Positions 32,813 to 39,871 of a stretch of 41,419 nucleotides of DNA are shown in pieces. Source of the DNA: a virus; IMG/VR virus record IMGVR_UViG_3300005253_000515, positions 1 to 41,419 of that record; one strand, 5' to 3'. The notes below the pieces were generated by a model. The model saw nothing but the letters and a program-made list of their open reading frames with translations, was not told the DNA's origin and ran no database searches. How positions within the stretch are numbered: the stretch's first letter is position 1; the number at the start of each line of letters is the position of its first letter. The position numbers and the translations under genes are program-made.

Positions 32813-33034
32813 ATGAACGCACTCGAAATGACAATGGCTTGGGAATCTAAGAAACGTAAGCATTTACAGGTATGCCTTAGGTGCGGGCACTTGAACAACA
32901 AGGAAGAGGATGTGTATAAACGTATTTGCCGATGCGCCACGCCTGTATTATGCAACGCAAAGAACATAGGCAATAGAACAATAGCTGAGATGCGACAACT
33001 ACCAGAATACCGCCACCACTTTCCCAACCAATAA
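32813..33034 (+). CDS. Zinc-finger-like small protein
   Basis: Encodes 73 residues behind AGGAGGG. CLRCGHLN and CRCATPVLC supply five Cys for a zinc knuckle; the ends are basic (ESKKRKHLQV). Function unknown. Confidence 0.6.
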   Translation: MNALEMTMAWESKKRKHLQVCLRCGHLNNKEEDVYKRICRCATPVLCNAKNIGNRTIAEMRQLPEYRHHFPNQ

Positions 33035-33098
33035 CCGATACCAAGCAGCCCTGAGCCAATTCTAGGAGCAAGGAAAGTAATAGTAGTAAGGAGATAAT

Positions 33099-33275
33099 AT
33101 GATACTGGACGCTATGGTTGATATGGGTATCTTTGAAATTCAGTGCGATAAGGATAAGGTTATATGGAGCGTAACAGAAAGATTAACCAGTTTCACTATA
33201 GAATTTGAATCACTGGACGATGCCCTTTACTGGATTAAGCGAGAAGTCAACTCGGTAGTAATAGAGGAGGACTAA
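33099..33275 (+). CDS. Hypothetical small acidic protein
   Basis: Encodes 58 residues behind AAGGAG. Strand-rich then helical (VIWSVTERLTSFTIEFESLD, DALYWIKREV). Its leader shares AGCCAATTCTAGG and AAGGAAAGTAATAG with that of the 32228 gene. Function unknown. Confidence 0.6.
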   Translation: MILDAMVDMGIFEIQCDKDKVIWSVTERLTSFTIEFESLDDALYWIKREVNSVVIEED

Positions 33276-33278
33276 CTA

Positions 33279-33554
33279 ATGCCAATAAAAGATGAAGTAG
33301 AGTTTATATGTAAGTTTTGTGGACACAAGAAAGCTCGTAGCCCACTAAGAGCTTGCGGTAAATGCGGTCGCTTCACTTTTGAAGGTGCTACACGGCAATA
33401 TCGTGAAACAATAGAGAAGATAAACAAACAAGCTGCTGAGGAAAAAGAGGCTGCCAGAGTTACACTGAGGAAACAGTTAAAGCCACTCAATGTTCAAGCC
33501 CACGAAGAGCTAAAAGCTATCCGAGTCCTTGAGCAGAAAACATTAAGGAGGTAA
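33279..33554 (+). CDS. Zinc finger plus coiled coil
   Basis: Encodes 91 residues. CKFCGH and CGKCGR at residues 11-30 form a zinc ribbon; a long charged helix follows (RETIEKINKQAAEEKEAARV). Typical of nucleic-acid-binding or dimerising adaptor proteins. Function unknown. Confidence 0.6.
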   Translation: MPIKDEVEFICKFCGHKKARSPLRACGKCGRFTFEGATRQYRETIEKINKQAAEEKEAARVTLRKQLKPLNVQAHEELKAIRVLEQKTLRR

Positions 33555-33557
33555 ACT

Positions 33558-33806
33558 ATGAGTAATTATACTAGACATTTTGAATGCGGTTGTAAAATTG
33601 TGGTCATAGGTGAACTGACCAACGCCACGATAATTTACTGCGCCAAACACGAATACGCTCCTGCTATGTATGAGGCTTTGAAGGCACTACAAAGCAAATT
33701 CAAAGTAGCAGCACTCATGGCGGGACTATCAGAACAAGTGATAGCCTGTGAATTAAGTCAATCTAACGAGGCACTATCCCTAGCCGAGGAGGAAAACTAT
33801 GAATAA
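33558..33806 (+). CDS. Hypothetical small protein
   Basis: Encodes 82 residues behind AAGGAGG. CGCKIVVIG N-terminal motif with YCAKH, a possible metal site, then a helix (APAMYEALKALQSKFKVAAL). Overlaps the next gene by 8 bp. Confidence 0.6.
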   Translation: MSNYTRHFECGCKIVVIGELTNATIIYCAKHEYAPAMYEALKALQSKFKVAALMAGLSEQVIACELSQSNEALSLAEEENYE

Positions 33807-34038
33807 CTATACTAAAGGGGAATGGTACACAGTCTATGATAGGGAAAACGATAGCTACCACATATACGCCAGGCAAGAGAAAGTGTCTGATATTTGGATT
33901 ACCGAAATAGAAGATGAAGCCAATGCCCGCTTGATAGCCCAAAGCCCTAGAATGGCTGAATGGATTGCTAAAGTAGCCAAACAAGGCTTTACTACTTTCC
34001 CAGAAGATAGGAAAGTAGCTAGAGAACTCATATATTAG
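33799..34038 (+). CDS. Conserved small phage protein ('ANARLIA' type)
   Basis: Encodes 79 residues. KGEWYTVYDRENDSYHIYAR is followed by DEANARLIAQSPRMAEWI. 'GeWyv........I......a..EANArLIa.aP.m...l' is a very common small phage protein pattern of unknown function. Confidence 0.65.
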   Translation: MNNYTKGEWYTVYDRENDSYHIYARQEKVSDIWITEIEDEANARLIAQSPRMAEWIAKVAKQGFTTFPEDRKVARELIY

Positions 34039-34078
34039 AAATGATTGAGCAAGTCCTATCACTGGTCGAGGAGGGTAA

Positions 34079-34243
34079 ATGAAAATTAAAGAACTGAGGC
34101 TGAGTTTGAAACTGTCTCAGGAGAGGTTCGCTGCCAAGCTAGGGGTTTCTACGTTCACTGTAAGACGCTGGGAGCATCAAATTCATTTGCCTAACTTTGC
34201 GAACCAAAGGGAAATCAAAAGGGTGTTCGGGGTAGACCTATGA
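34079..34243 (+). CDS. Small Cro/CI-type HTH regulator
   Basis: Encodes 54 residues behind GAGGAGGG. MKIKELRLSLKLSQERFAAK, then LGVSTFTVRRWEHQ is a complete XRE helix-turn-helix ('lR..l.lSQe.fA..lgVs..tv.rWE'). It has no C-terminal effector domain, like Cro. Overlaps the next start by 4 bp. Operators may be the repeats described upstream, but that is not shown. Confidence 0.75.
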   Translation: MKIKELRLSLKLSQERFAAKLGVSTFTVRRWEHQIHLPNFANQREIKRVFGVDL

Positions 34244-34437
34244 AGAAAGAGCACGCCCACTTCTGGTTTATCGAGGCAGATGGTAAGGGGTATTGTAAAG
34301 TGCCGGGTTGCCATGCCACTAGAGACTTTAGCAGCCAGCTAATATATCAGGAACCCACTCACCCTAGTGGTCATACTCAGCCTGCGTTAAAGGTTAAACA
34401 CTCCCCGATGCTACCATACGCAGGGCATAGGCTATGA
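34240..34437 (+). CDS. Small His/Cys-rich protein
   Basis: Encodes 65 residues. HAHFWFIEADGKGYCKVPGCHATRDF is a knuckle-like CxxxxC with flanking His, a probable zinc site. Coupled to the HTH gene by ATGA. Function unknown. Confidence 0.6.
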   Translation: MKKEHAHFWFIEADGKGYCKVPGCHATRDFSSQLIYQEPTHPSGHTQPALKVKHSPMLPYAGHRL

Positions 34438-34467
34438 AATATATCAGATATAAGGAGGGGGAAAATG
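34428..34467 (+). repeat. 40-bp perfect leader repeat, copy 1
   Basis: The 40 bp from TAGGCTATG to GGGGGAAAATG are identical at 34702-34741. Each copy spans the stop region of the preceding gene, an in-frame-looking ATGAAATATATCAG, and the AAGGAGGGGG ribosome site of the next gene. Identity across 40 bp shows recent duplication. Confidence 0.9.
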
Positions 34468-34704
34468 GAAACCTTAAAAGAGATAGAGAAGAGACACGAA
34501 AAAGAAAAGGAACAGTTTACATCAGATTGTCCTCATACTGAAGTCAAGGTGTGCGACCAAACCATTGGCTTTAGGCACAGGGAGATAAGCCTAATCTGTG
34601 ATAGGTGTAGGCTCAATCTACTTGGTTATACTATTGATGGTGATATGAGTTATATGTCCTACGTCAGAGATTGCGTGAAGGGACATCCGTCAAATAGGAA
34701 GTAG
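34465..34704 (+). CDS. Zinc-knuckle small protein
   Basis: Encodes 79 residues behind AAGGAGGGGG. Charged N-terminal helix (KEIEKRHEKEKEQF), CPHTEVKVC, then CDRCRLNLLG near the C-terminal half. Four Cys plus His suggest zinc. Bounded by the two leader repeats. Confidence 0.6.
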   Translation: METLKEIEKRHEKEKEQFTSDCPHTEVKVCDQTIGFRHREISLICDRCRLNLLGYTIDGDMSYMSYVRDCVKGHPSNRK

Positions 34705-34741
34705 GCTATGAAATATATCAGATATAAGGAGGGGGAAAATG
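34702..34741 (+). repeat. 40-bp perfect leader repeat, copy 2
   Basis: Identical to 34428-34467. It provides the ribosome binding site of the 34739 gene. The two copies flank the whole 34465 gene, so recombination between them could delete or duplicate that gene. Confidence 0.9.
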
Positions 34742-35092
34742 AAACGTTACCCACATTTTATTCTAAGGACTGTTCATAATGGACGTATAAGGTTCGACAA
34801 CGAATGGTGGATACCACAAGAACCAACTGACCGCTTAAATGGGATACGACTTGCTTTTGGTATCTATGTTGAAGGCGTGCATACGCATCCTGTAAAAAGG
34901 TTAGATATATTATGCCTGTGGGGTAGCGAAGAGGCATACCACGCATGTCAAAGGGAAGAAGATGAAAAAGCGTTCCTTGATGCTGACAATAAGTCAAAAA
35001 TGCTTTTAGCTCCGGAGGGTTTTTTTAGACAATACTGGTGGCATCCTGTGGAGCCACCCAGTGATACTTGTCCTGAGTTTGCCGAAGGATAG
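34739..35092 (+). CDS. Hypothetical protein
   Basis: Encodes 117 residues. Strand-rich and Trp-rich (KRYPHFILRTVHNGRIRFD, NEWWIP, RQYWWHPVEPP). Last gene of this rightward operon. Not recognised. Confidence 0.6.
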   Translation: MKRYPHFILRTVHNGRIRFDNEWWIPQEPTDRLNGIRLAFGIYVEGVHTHPVKRLDILCLWGSEEAYHACQREEDEKAFLDADNKSKMLLAPEGFFRQYWWHPVEPPSDTCPEFAEG

Positions 35093-35138
35093 CCCTACAG
35101 TAAATTCTACTCAACACTTTTATTTATCCTGAGTGGGG

Positions 35139-35158
35139 TTCAAGTCTCTAAACTTGAA
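35139..35158 (+). terminator. Possible terminator hairpin between convergent operons
   Basis: TTCAAG (35139-35144) and CTTGAA (35153-35158) form a six-bp stem; no T-run follows directly, so it is weak. AT-rich sequence (35165-35215) follows. The region 35093-35305 holds no gene I can support. Confidence 0.35.
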
Positions 35159-35256
35159 GGGGTGGGGTATAGTATTATATTATTTAATTTTTATTAAGGG
35201 GTAGTCATAGACAATTTTTACCCAATACTAAATGACAAGAATTTGGACAAGAACTG

Positions 35257-35305
35257 GTCAAGAATGACAAGGCGTCAAGAATGACAAGGAAGTCAAGAAT
35301 GACAA
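35257..35305 (+). repeat. Three GTCAAGAATGACAAGG-type direct repeats
   Basis: Copies at 35257-35272, 35274-35289 and 35292-35305 (the last shortened at its end), with 17-18 bp spacing. A degenerate relative (AATGACAAGAATTTGGACAAG) precedes them from 35231. The array ends exactly at the stop codon of the primase gene. Confidence 0.8.
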
Positions 35306-36949
35306 TCATTCAGAACCCTCAACAATGTTAAAGTAGTTAATTCCCCCGACAAGTTTGTATGTCCAGTTCTTACCTGTCGGGCTGGTTATGATACCATCTA
35401 CCCAGTTCTTAGCAACCACCAATTTGGCTTCCCCTTTGTCTAGTGAGACGGCGATACGAGCTTTCTCCAACATACCTGAACCGCCTTTGGGTAACGCAGC
35501 CCCCTGGTTCTTGTGGCAAGCTATGACGGCTATACCCTTACCCCCTGCCAGCCTATCATATATCCTTCTTATAAGAGCTACCCCTTTGTAATACTCATTC
35601 TCATCACCACCAAGCTCAAGGAAATCTATGAAGTTGAAACCATCAGGGTCTAATACCTCATCGAAGTTACTACTCCTTATAACAGGCTGAAAGATACCCG
35701 CCCATTGCTCTAATGTTAGTTCTTTATCTTGAAGTAAGCGGTTTCTTAATTCATCCCGCCCCATCTCACTTGAATAGTAGGTTATAGCTCGCCCATTATT
35801 TCTATTCATCTTAATGGCATTGAGTATAAACGCTGTTTTACCGGCATCCTTACTACCAAACACAATCACGATATTACCTGCGAATACCTTGCAATAGGTA
35901 TGTATCCCAAAGGGTAAGATTAAGTTTATCGCTGTGCCTGCCTCACCTAGTAAATCTATCGTCTCGACGCTATCATCTATCACCTTAAAGCCACTCCCTG
36001 CTTTCACGATTTGTTTCTTTTTATTCGTTTTACTCAGGTTTAATAATACCTTATTGATAGCGTGCCTGTAGTCAGCTTGCTTTGGGTCAAACGGATTAGC
36101 TCCTATTTGCCTATACCATTGCTCCCTTGTCAGTGTCTCACCAACTAACAGAGGTAGTAAGTCAGTAATAGCTTTGTGAGCTTGAGCATAGTTCCCATCT
36201 CTAGGCGTGGGTAATGCCTCAATATCCTGTTCCATGCCAGGCAACTCAGCAATATCATTCCCTGCGTCTAACCATTCGGTTATATCCTTTACGGGTAGTA
36301 TAACCACCTTCACTTCTCGTGCTTGCTCTTTGAGAGCCGAGCTAACCTGATAGGCATACTCATAGCCAGGAGCATCATTGTCCGGTATCAGTACCACACG
36401 CTTGCCCTTAAAGTATCCTGCATATTCAGGTTTCCAAGCACTTGCCCCTCCAGGGCAGGTAGTGGCGACTTGCCCCCAGCCCCATAAGGTATCGCAATCC
36501 TTCTCCCCTTCGACAAAGTAGATAGTATCAGGCTCTTCCAGTATTTCTGGCAGGTGATACGGAACACGTCTGACATCTTTCATATCCCATACCCACTCAT
36601 TCTTACCATTCTTGTGCCGTTGACTAAATCCTTTCGGGTCAAACCTTACTACCTGAAATAGAAAGGCGCCTGCTTCGTCAGTATAGTTGTATTCAGCGAC
36701 AATCTTCTTGGCAGAGGATGATGGTGCGGGTTTGTCGTCTATGAATAAATCAGTCATCGTAATACCTATCGCTTGGCATACTGCCTCAGTCTGGCACCCA
36801 GACAAACAGTGAAGAAGTAACCTATCCTCCTTCAGTGTTATATGGAGAGATGGATTGCGGTCGGGGTGAGCAGGGCAGAGCGATAGGTAACTGCCATCAG
36901 ATTGCTTTTTAACCTTATTGAGATTGCCGAGTACATCTTCAAGTAGCAT
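35306..36949 (-). CDS. Phage primase-helicase
   Basis: Encodes 547 residues from ATG 36949 (GGAG seven bases upstream; an in-frame TTG lies 18 bp before). Three parts: CHC2-like zinc finger (C25, H28, C48, C52 in SLCPAHPDRNPSLH and LHCLSGC); TOPRIM with VEGEKD (146-151) and IPDNDAPG (188-195); RecA-like helicase with Walker A GSKDAGKT (365-372) and a YYSSEMGRDELRNR segment. This order matches T7 gp4-type replicative enzymes, which make primers and unwind the fork. It is the largest replication protein in the window and ends the leftward operon. Confidence 0.82.
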   Translation of the reverse strand: MLLEDVLGNLNKVKKQSDGSYLSLCPAHPDRNPSLHITLKEDRLLLHCLSGCQTEAVCQAIGITMTDLFIDDKPAPSSSAKKIVAEYNYTDEAGAFLFQVVRFDPKGFSQRHKNGKNEWVWDMKDVRRVPYHLPEILEEPDTIYFVEGEKDCDTLWGWGQVATTCPGGASAWKPEYAGYFKGKRVVLIPDNDAPGYEYAYQVSSALKEQAREVKVVILPVKDITEWLDAGNDIAELPGMEQDIEALPTPRDGNYAQAHKAITDLLPLLVGETLTREQWYRQIGANPFDPKQADYRHAINKVLLNLSKTNKKKQIVKAGSGFKVIDDSVETIDLLGEAGTAINLILPFGIHTYCKVFAGNIVIVFGSKDAGKTAFILNAIKMNRNNGRAITYYSSEMGRDELRNRLLQDKELTLEQWAGIFQPVIRSSNFDEVLDPDGFNFIDFLELGGDENEYYKGVALIRRIYDRLAGGKGIAVIACHKNQGAALPKGGSGMLEKARIAVSLDKGEAKLVVAKNWVDGIITSPTGKNWTYKLVGGINYFNIVEGSE

Positions 36950-37220
36950 CTCTCTCTCCAAGCTCAATAGGATACCAGTCAGAACAAGGATTAGTTACCT
37001 CCGTAGTTTCACGGCAACTACATACACTATCGTTAGAATGGTAGCAGGTCGCACAGGATTTTATTCGGACGCTTTGGATAGTGACGTAACTGATAAAAGG
37101 TATGCCACCGTACTCAATAGAGGGTAGCTTACCTGATTTCACCCAGCGATATAAGGTGGCTTGCCCTTTGCCAATAAGTGGAGCAGCTTGAGGTATGGTG
37201 TAGTAATCTTGCAGAGTCAT
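36939..37220 (-). CDS. MerR/excisionase-type HTH protein with Cys-rich tail
   Basis: Encodes 93 residues. YYTIPQAAPLIGKGQATLYRWVKSGKL is the winged-helix 'helix_turn_helix_17' pattern of excisionases and small regulators. The remainder has CATCYHSNDSVCSC, a probable metal site. Its ATG lies about 10 bp after a -10 box, so the mRNA may be nearly leaderless. Overlaps the primase start by 11 bp. Could regulate the operon or act as a recombination directionality factor; no integrase is seen here. Confidence 0.65.
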   Translation of the reverse strand: MTLQDYYTIPQAAPLIGKGQATLYRWVKSGKLPSIEYGGIPFISYVTIQSVRIKSCATCYHSNDSVCSCRETTEVTNPCSDWYPIELGERDAT

Positions 37221-37229
37221 TATGATAAG

Positions 37230-37258
37230 ATGTTACCACGATAGGACTTAATTGTCAA
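37230..37258 (-). promoter_or_regulatory. Sigma70 promoter, leaderless or near-leaderless
   Basis: Minus strand: TTGACA (37258-37253), 17-bp spacer, TAACAT (37235-37230). The ATG of the HTH gene follows after 9 bp, so transcription would start at or within a few bases of the start codon. There is no Shine-Dalgarno. Confidence 0.7.
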
Positions 37259-37282
37259 GTATATCATTTGGTTGCATTCGTT

Positions 37283-37618
37283 CTAAGCACTCGGCACATC
37301 GCAATCAGGGAAGTGTAAAAGCCCTTTAATAATCTTGGGCTTCATCGGTAGCCCTGATACAAACTCATTAAACTGCTCCTTTGTTTGCCAGCAAGGTCTT
37401 ATCAAATGGCAGTCATCGGCATAATGGTAATCTTTTTGGCAAATCAAGCACCAAAGATGGTCATTAAATTCTGAAAAGACAAGGTCTCCACCTGTATGCC
37501 CCTTCGGACATCTGTAACCCAACTCGCTAGGCTCATCAACAATTATAGCGCCTGGAGGTAGATTACGCCTGCCATATTTCTGGGCTAATTGCTCATCTGT
37601 TAATGTTAGCGAACTCAT
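37283..37618 (-). CDS. Zinc-binding small protein
   Basis: Encodes 111 residues from ATG 37618 (GGTGAAG upstream); a GTG at 37657 is also in frame. It has CPKGHTGG, CLICQKDYHYADDC and a late CWQ, giving several possible zinc ligands. N-terminal helix LTDEQLAQKYGRRNLPPGA. Function unknown; part of the operon that ends in primase. Confidence 0.55.
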   Translation of the reverse strand: MSSLTLTDEQLAQKYGRRNLPPGAIIVDEPSELGYRCPKGHTGGDLVFSEFNDHLWCLICQKDYHYADDCHLIRPCWQTKEQFNEFVSGLPMKPKIIKGLLHFPDCDVPSA

Positions 37619-37632
37619 AGCTTCACCTACCT

Positions 37633-37977
37633 TCACCACTCCAGCACCCAATACCACACCCCGTCTTTCTTAACCACTGTCTGTTTTTTAATAAGATGCC
37701 CTCGGTATATTTCCCCAGCGTACATAGTATCGTTAGGTCTCACTCGATAGATAGTCCCATCCTCTCTCCACTTGTAGGGCACGTGTAGATATTGACAATC
37801 AGGAGCAATTAAACAATCATCAACAAAAGGCTTTGGAGCTTTTAAGTCTTTCTCCCCTTTGAATATAGCTTTGTTAATACTTTGCCCTTCCCAATCAAAC
37901 CCCGACCAATCGAAGGCACGACCAGAACGCCCGCAGACAGTTGAATTATGCTTTGCTACCTTATATGCTTTTCTCAT
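37633..37977 (-). CDS. Hypothetical protein
   Basis: Encodes 114 residues. Aromatic-rich, with VPYKWREDGTIYRVRPNDT and a strand-rich C-terminus ending VWYWVLEW. Basic N-terminus. Not recognised. Sits between the nuclease-like gene and the zinc-binding gene. Confidence 0.6.
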   Translation of the reverse strand: MRKAYKVAKHNSTVCGRSGRAFDWSGFDWEGQSINKAIFKGEKDLKAPKPFVDDCLIAPDCQYLHVPYKWREDGTIYRVRPNDTMYAGEIYRGHLIKKQTVVKKDGVWYWVLEW

Positions 37978-37989
37978 CTACCCTTGCCC

Positions 37990-38433
37990 CTATACCTGTT
38001 TGGCTTTTAGGATTTCTCTGCGGATAGTCTCGTAAGAAACGCCAAATATACCGGCTATCTCCTGGTACGTCTTACCATCTTTCTTATGCAGTACTTCACA
38101 AACTAAACCAGCCAAGGCAACTGGTAAGGTGCTATTACCAAATAGTTCTATACTGCCTTCATTCTCTAAAATCTTGCGCTGGTGTTGTTCACTAACTGCT
38201 CTTAGATTGGGTACATCTGGACTCCATACAAAGGCAGTAGGTGTGCTTCCGTCAAGCGCTCTTAGTATTTGATATTGGGACTCTCGTGGGATTTCCTTTG
38301 AGGAACTTTTGACTTCTACTAGAATTACCTCGTCCCCCTTTTTACAAAGGAAATCGGGGAAGCCGTTATGATAAACTTCCCAACCTTCAGCTACCATCTT
38401 ATCAGCGAAGGCTTGCTCTGTCGCTGTTGGCAT
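37990..38433 (-). CDS. VRR-NUC-like nuclease fused to an HTH domain
   Basis: Encodes 147 residues. N-terminal half shows the PD-(D/E)xK core of VRR-NUC: GFPDFLCKKG, then VILVEVKSSS, then QYQILRAL. The last 25 residues (KTYQEIAGIFGVSYETIRREI) form an HTH of the sigma/transposase type. Stand-alone phage VRR-NUC proteins usually lack the HTH, so this is a fusion. Likely cuts branched DNA or helps replication; adjacent to primase in the same operon. Confidence 0.7.
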   Translation of the reverse strand: MPTATEQAFADKMVAEGWEVYHNGFPDFLCKKGDEVILVEVKSSSKEIPRESQYQILRALDGSTPTAFVWSPDVPNLRAVSEQHQRKILENEGSIELFGNSTLPVALAGLVCEVLHKKDGKTYQEIAGIFGVSYETIRREILKAKQV

Positions 38434-38598
38434 TTAGCCCCCCTTTTTGTTACCCCTGCCACCTTGCTTGCCAGCTTCACGAGCTTGCTTTGGGATACAT
38501 TCAGGACAATACTTCCGCCTCTGCCCTTCATATAGCGGGAACTCGTTGTGGCAACCCCAACAAATATAACTACCTATTCTTCTTTTCGTTGTCTCCAT
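38434..38598 (-). CDS. Small zinc-finger protein, first gene of the leaderless operon
   Basis: Encodes 54 residues. CWGCHNEFPL and CPECIPKQAREAGKQGGRG form a four-Cys zinc ribbon followed by a basic Gly-rich tail. The ATG lies about 6 bp after the -10 box, so transcription would begin at or near the A of AUG. Function unknown. Confidence 0.65.
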   Translation of the reverse strand: METTKRRIGSYICWGCHNEFPLYEGQRRKYCPECIPKQAREAGKQGGRGNKKGG

Positions 38599-38604
38599 AT
38601 CCTT

Positions 38605-38633
38605 AGTCTATCAGAAACTAAAGGGGTTGTCAA
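38605..38633 (-). promoter_or_regulatory. Sigma70 promoter, leaderless
   Basis: Minus strand: TTGACA (38633-38628), 17-bp spacer, TAGACT (38610-38605), then AAGGAT and the ATG of the zinc-finger gene. Spacing places the start site at the initiation codon. Confidence 0.7.
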
Positions 38634-38682
38634 GTGTTTTGATTTATTTTTTATTCAGCTACGGATTATTTTCTAAAAGGGC

Positions 38683-38710
38683 TTGACAATCTCTTTGAAA
38701 GGTGTATAAT
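38683..38710 (+). promoter_or_regulatory. Consensus sigma70 promoter for the right-hand operon
   Basis: TTGACA (38683-38688), 16-bp spacer, TATAAT (38705-38710), both boxes perfect. It is divergent from the promoter at 38605-38633; about 50 bp separate the two -35 boxes. A ~140-nt leader without a recognised structure runs to the first strong ribosome site at 38844. Confidence 0.8.
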
Positions 38711-38856
38711 GAGAGTAGAACCCTTTGCTGGCTGAACTCTATGGTGAACCAGTCACAGAGTAGTATAAGCGAATGAAAACCGAATGTAGTGAAATTCTAC
38801 AGAGGGAACTAAGTCTGGGCTACCAGTCCGCAAGGGGGATAATTAAGGAGGCGAAT

Positions 38857-39054
38857 ATGGATATTACTACATTCCTTAAAGAAAATAATGCTAGGTTAAG
38901 TTACGAAGATAAGTGGTTGGTATGGACTGAGGTTTGGTGCCAATGGCAAGTTTATCAACAGGTATATCGTAGAAGAGTTAGCCGAATCCATGAAGGTGAA
39001 TCGTTAGAGGATGCGCTAGGGGCTTTGGGTGGCGAAGAAGAAAACCTAATGTAA
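38857..39054 (+). CDS. Small hypothetical protein
   Basis: Encodes 65 residues from ATG 38857 behind AAGGAGG; an in-frame ATG at 38773 has no site. Helical with Trp and Arg clusters (YEDKWLVWTEVWCQWQVYQQ). The last part is acidic. Function unknown. Confidence 0.6.
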   Translation: MDITTFLKENNARLSYEDKWLVWTEVWCQWQVYQQVYRRRVSRIHEGESLEDALGALGGEEENLM

Positions 39055-39079
39055 GGAGACTAATTTAAGGAGGCATAAG

Positions 39080-39301
39080 ATGGTAGAACGAGTGGTTTAT
39101 CTTTTTCCAAGGACTCCCAAAGGGCATTTCAATATCCAGATGGACAAGGCTCTGTGTGAGAAGGGCAGCCATTTCTTTTGCCAGGGGCATTTATCTGCCG
39201 TGCCGATAGAAGAGCAGAGCAGAAACATCGAGTATTGTTCAGAGTGTTATGCGAGTATTAAGGAGCAGGAATGCACCTATGAAGGCAAAAGGAATGGATA
39301 A
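39080..39301 (+). CDS. Small Cys-rich protein
   Basis: Encodes 73 residues behind [19 protein letters not shown] and [13 protein letters not shown] provide a zinc site. Overlaps the next gene by about 23 bp. Function unknown. Confidence 0.6.
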   Translation: MVERVVYLFPRTPKGHFNIQMDKALCEKGSHFFCQGHLSAVPIEEQSRNIEYCSECYASIKEQECTYEGKRNG

Positions 39302-39536
39302 GAAAGTAATTGATGTAATATCAGGGGAAATGTGTGATGAGGCTCAAAAAGCTGCTGAGAGCTATTCGGCATTTAATTCTACTTACGAAGGGTTAGCTGT
39401 TATTCTTGAGGAATTTGAGGAACTAAAGGCAGAAGTGTTTAAGAAACAATCTCAATATAACTATGAGAAAATGCGTAAAGAAGCCATCCAGCTTGGGGCT
39501 ATGGCTATGCGTTTCATTCACGACACTATTGATTAA
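39279..39536 (+). CDS. MazG-like nucleotide pyrophosphohydrolase
   Basis: Encodes 85 residues from ATG 39279 (39294 is an alternative). All-helical, with [14 protein letters not shown] and [17 protein letters not shown], the pattern 'EE..EL..Ev' plus 'E..[10 protein letters not shown].D' of the MazG-type all-alpha NTP-PPase family, which hydrolyses nucleoside triphosphates to monophosphates. Phage members alter nucleotide pools or ppGpp. Metal-binding Glu and Asp positions appear present. Moderate confidence without alignment. Confidence 0.55.
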   Translation: MKAKGMDKKVIDVISGEMCDEAQKAAESYSAFNSTYEGLAVILEEFEELKAEVFKKQSQYNYEKMRKEAIQLGAMAMRFIHDTID

Positions 39537-39545
39537 GGAGGAACT

Positions 39546-39833
39546 ATGGCAAAGAGAGAAGCAATCAGAGACTGTAAGCGGTTCTGGAAGGCGGTAGAGA
39601 AATCAGGGTTGAGTAAAGATGAGTTTTTGCTTACTCCCGAAGGGAAGGTGTGGGAAGCAAAGGATTATATGAACACCTGCCCTTTGTGCGAGTATGGTAC
39701 GGGTAAGGAGGACGACTGCGGAAAATGTCCTCTTAAAACTCAGTATGGCAAGGACTGTTATGAACTTGGCTATGTGTTCGTTGTTCGTTGTCCCCCTAGA
39801 TGGTTCAAAGCTATTAAGGGACTGAAGGAATGA
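39546..39833 (+). CDS. Cys-rich hypothetical protein
   Basis: Encodes 95 residues behind AAGGAGG. CPLCEYGTG, CGKCPLKT and a later C form a likely zinc or iron-sulfur site in the middle; the N-terminal half is helical and basic. Function unknown. Confidence 0.6.
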   Translation: MAKREAIRDCKRFWKAVEKSGLSKDEFLLTPEGKVWEAKDYMNTCPLCEYGTGKEDDCGKCPLKTQYGKDCYELGYVFVVRCPPRWFKAIKGLKE

Positions 39834-39871
39834 CAAAAGCACAAATAGAGGCAAGAGATGGGGTGAATTGA

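Noticed and set aside
35257-35305. CRISPR-like array
   Set aside because: Only three copies, separated by one or two bases, so there are no spacers. These are direct repeats.
36939-37220. Dedicated excisionase
   Set aside because: The HTH fits, but no integrase or attachment site is present, and its place in the primase operon is equally consistent with a regulator.
39830-39871. 13-residue ORF before the 39872 gene
   Set aside because: Too short, no conserved feature; likely part of the leader.
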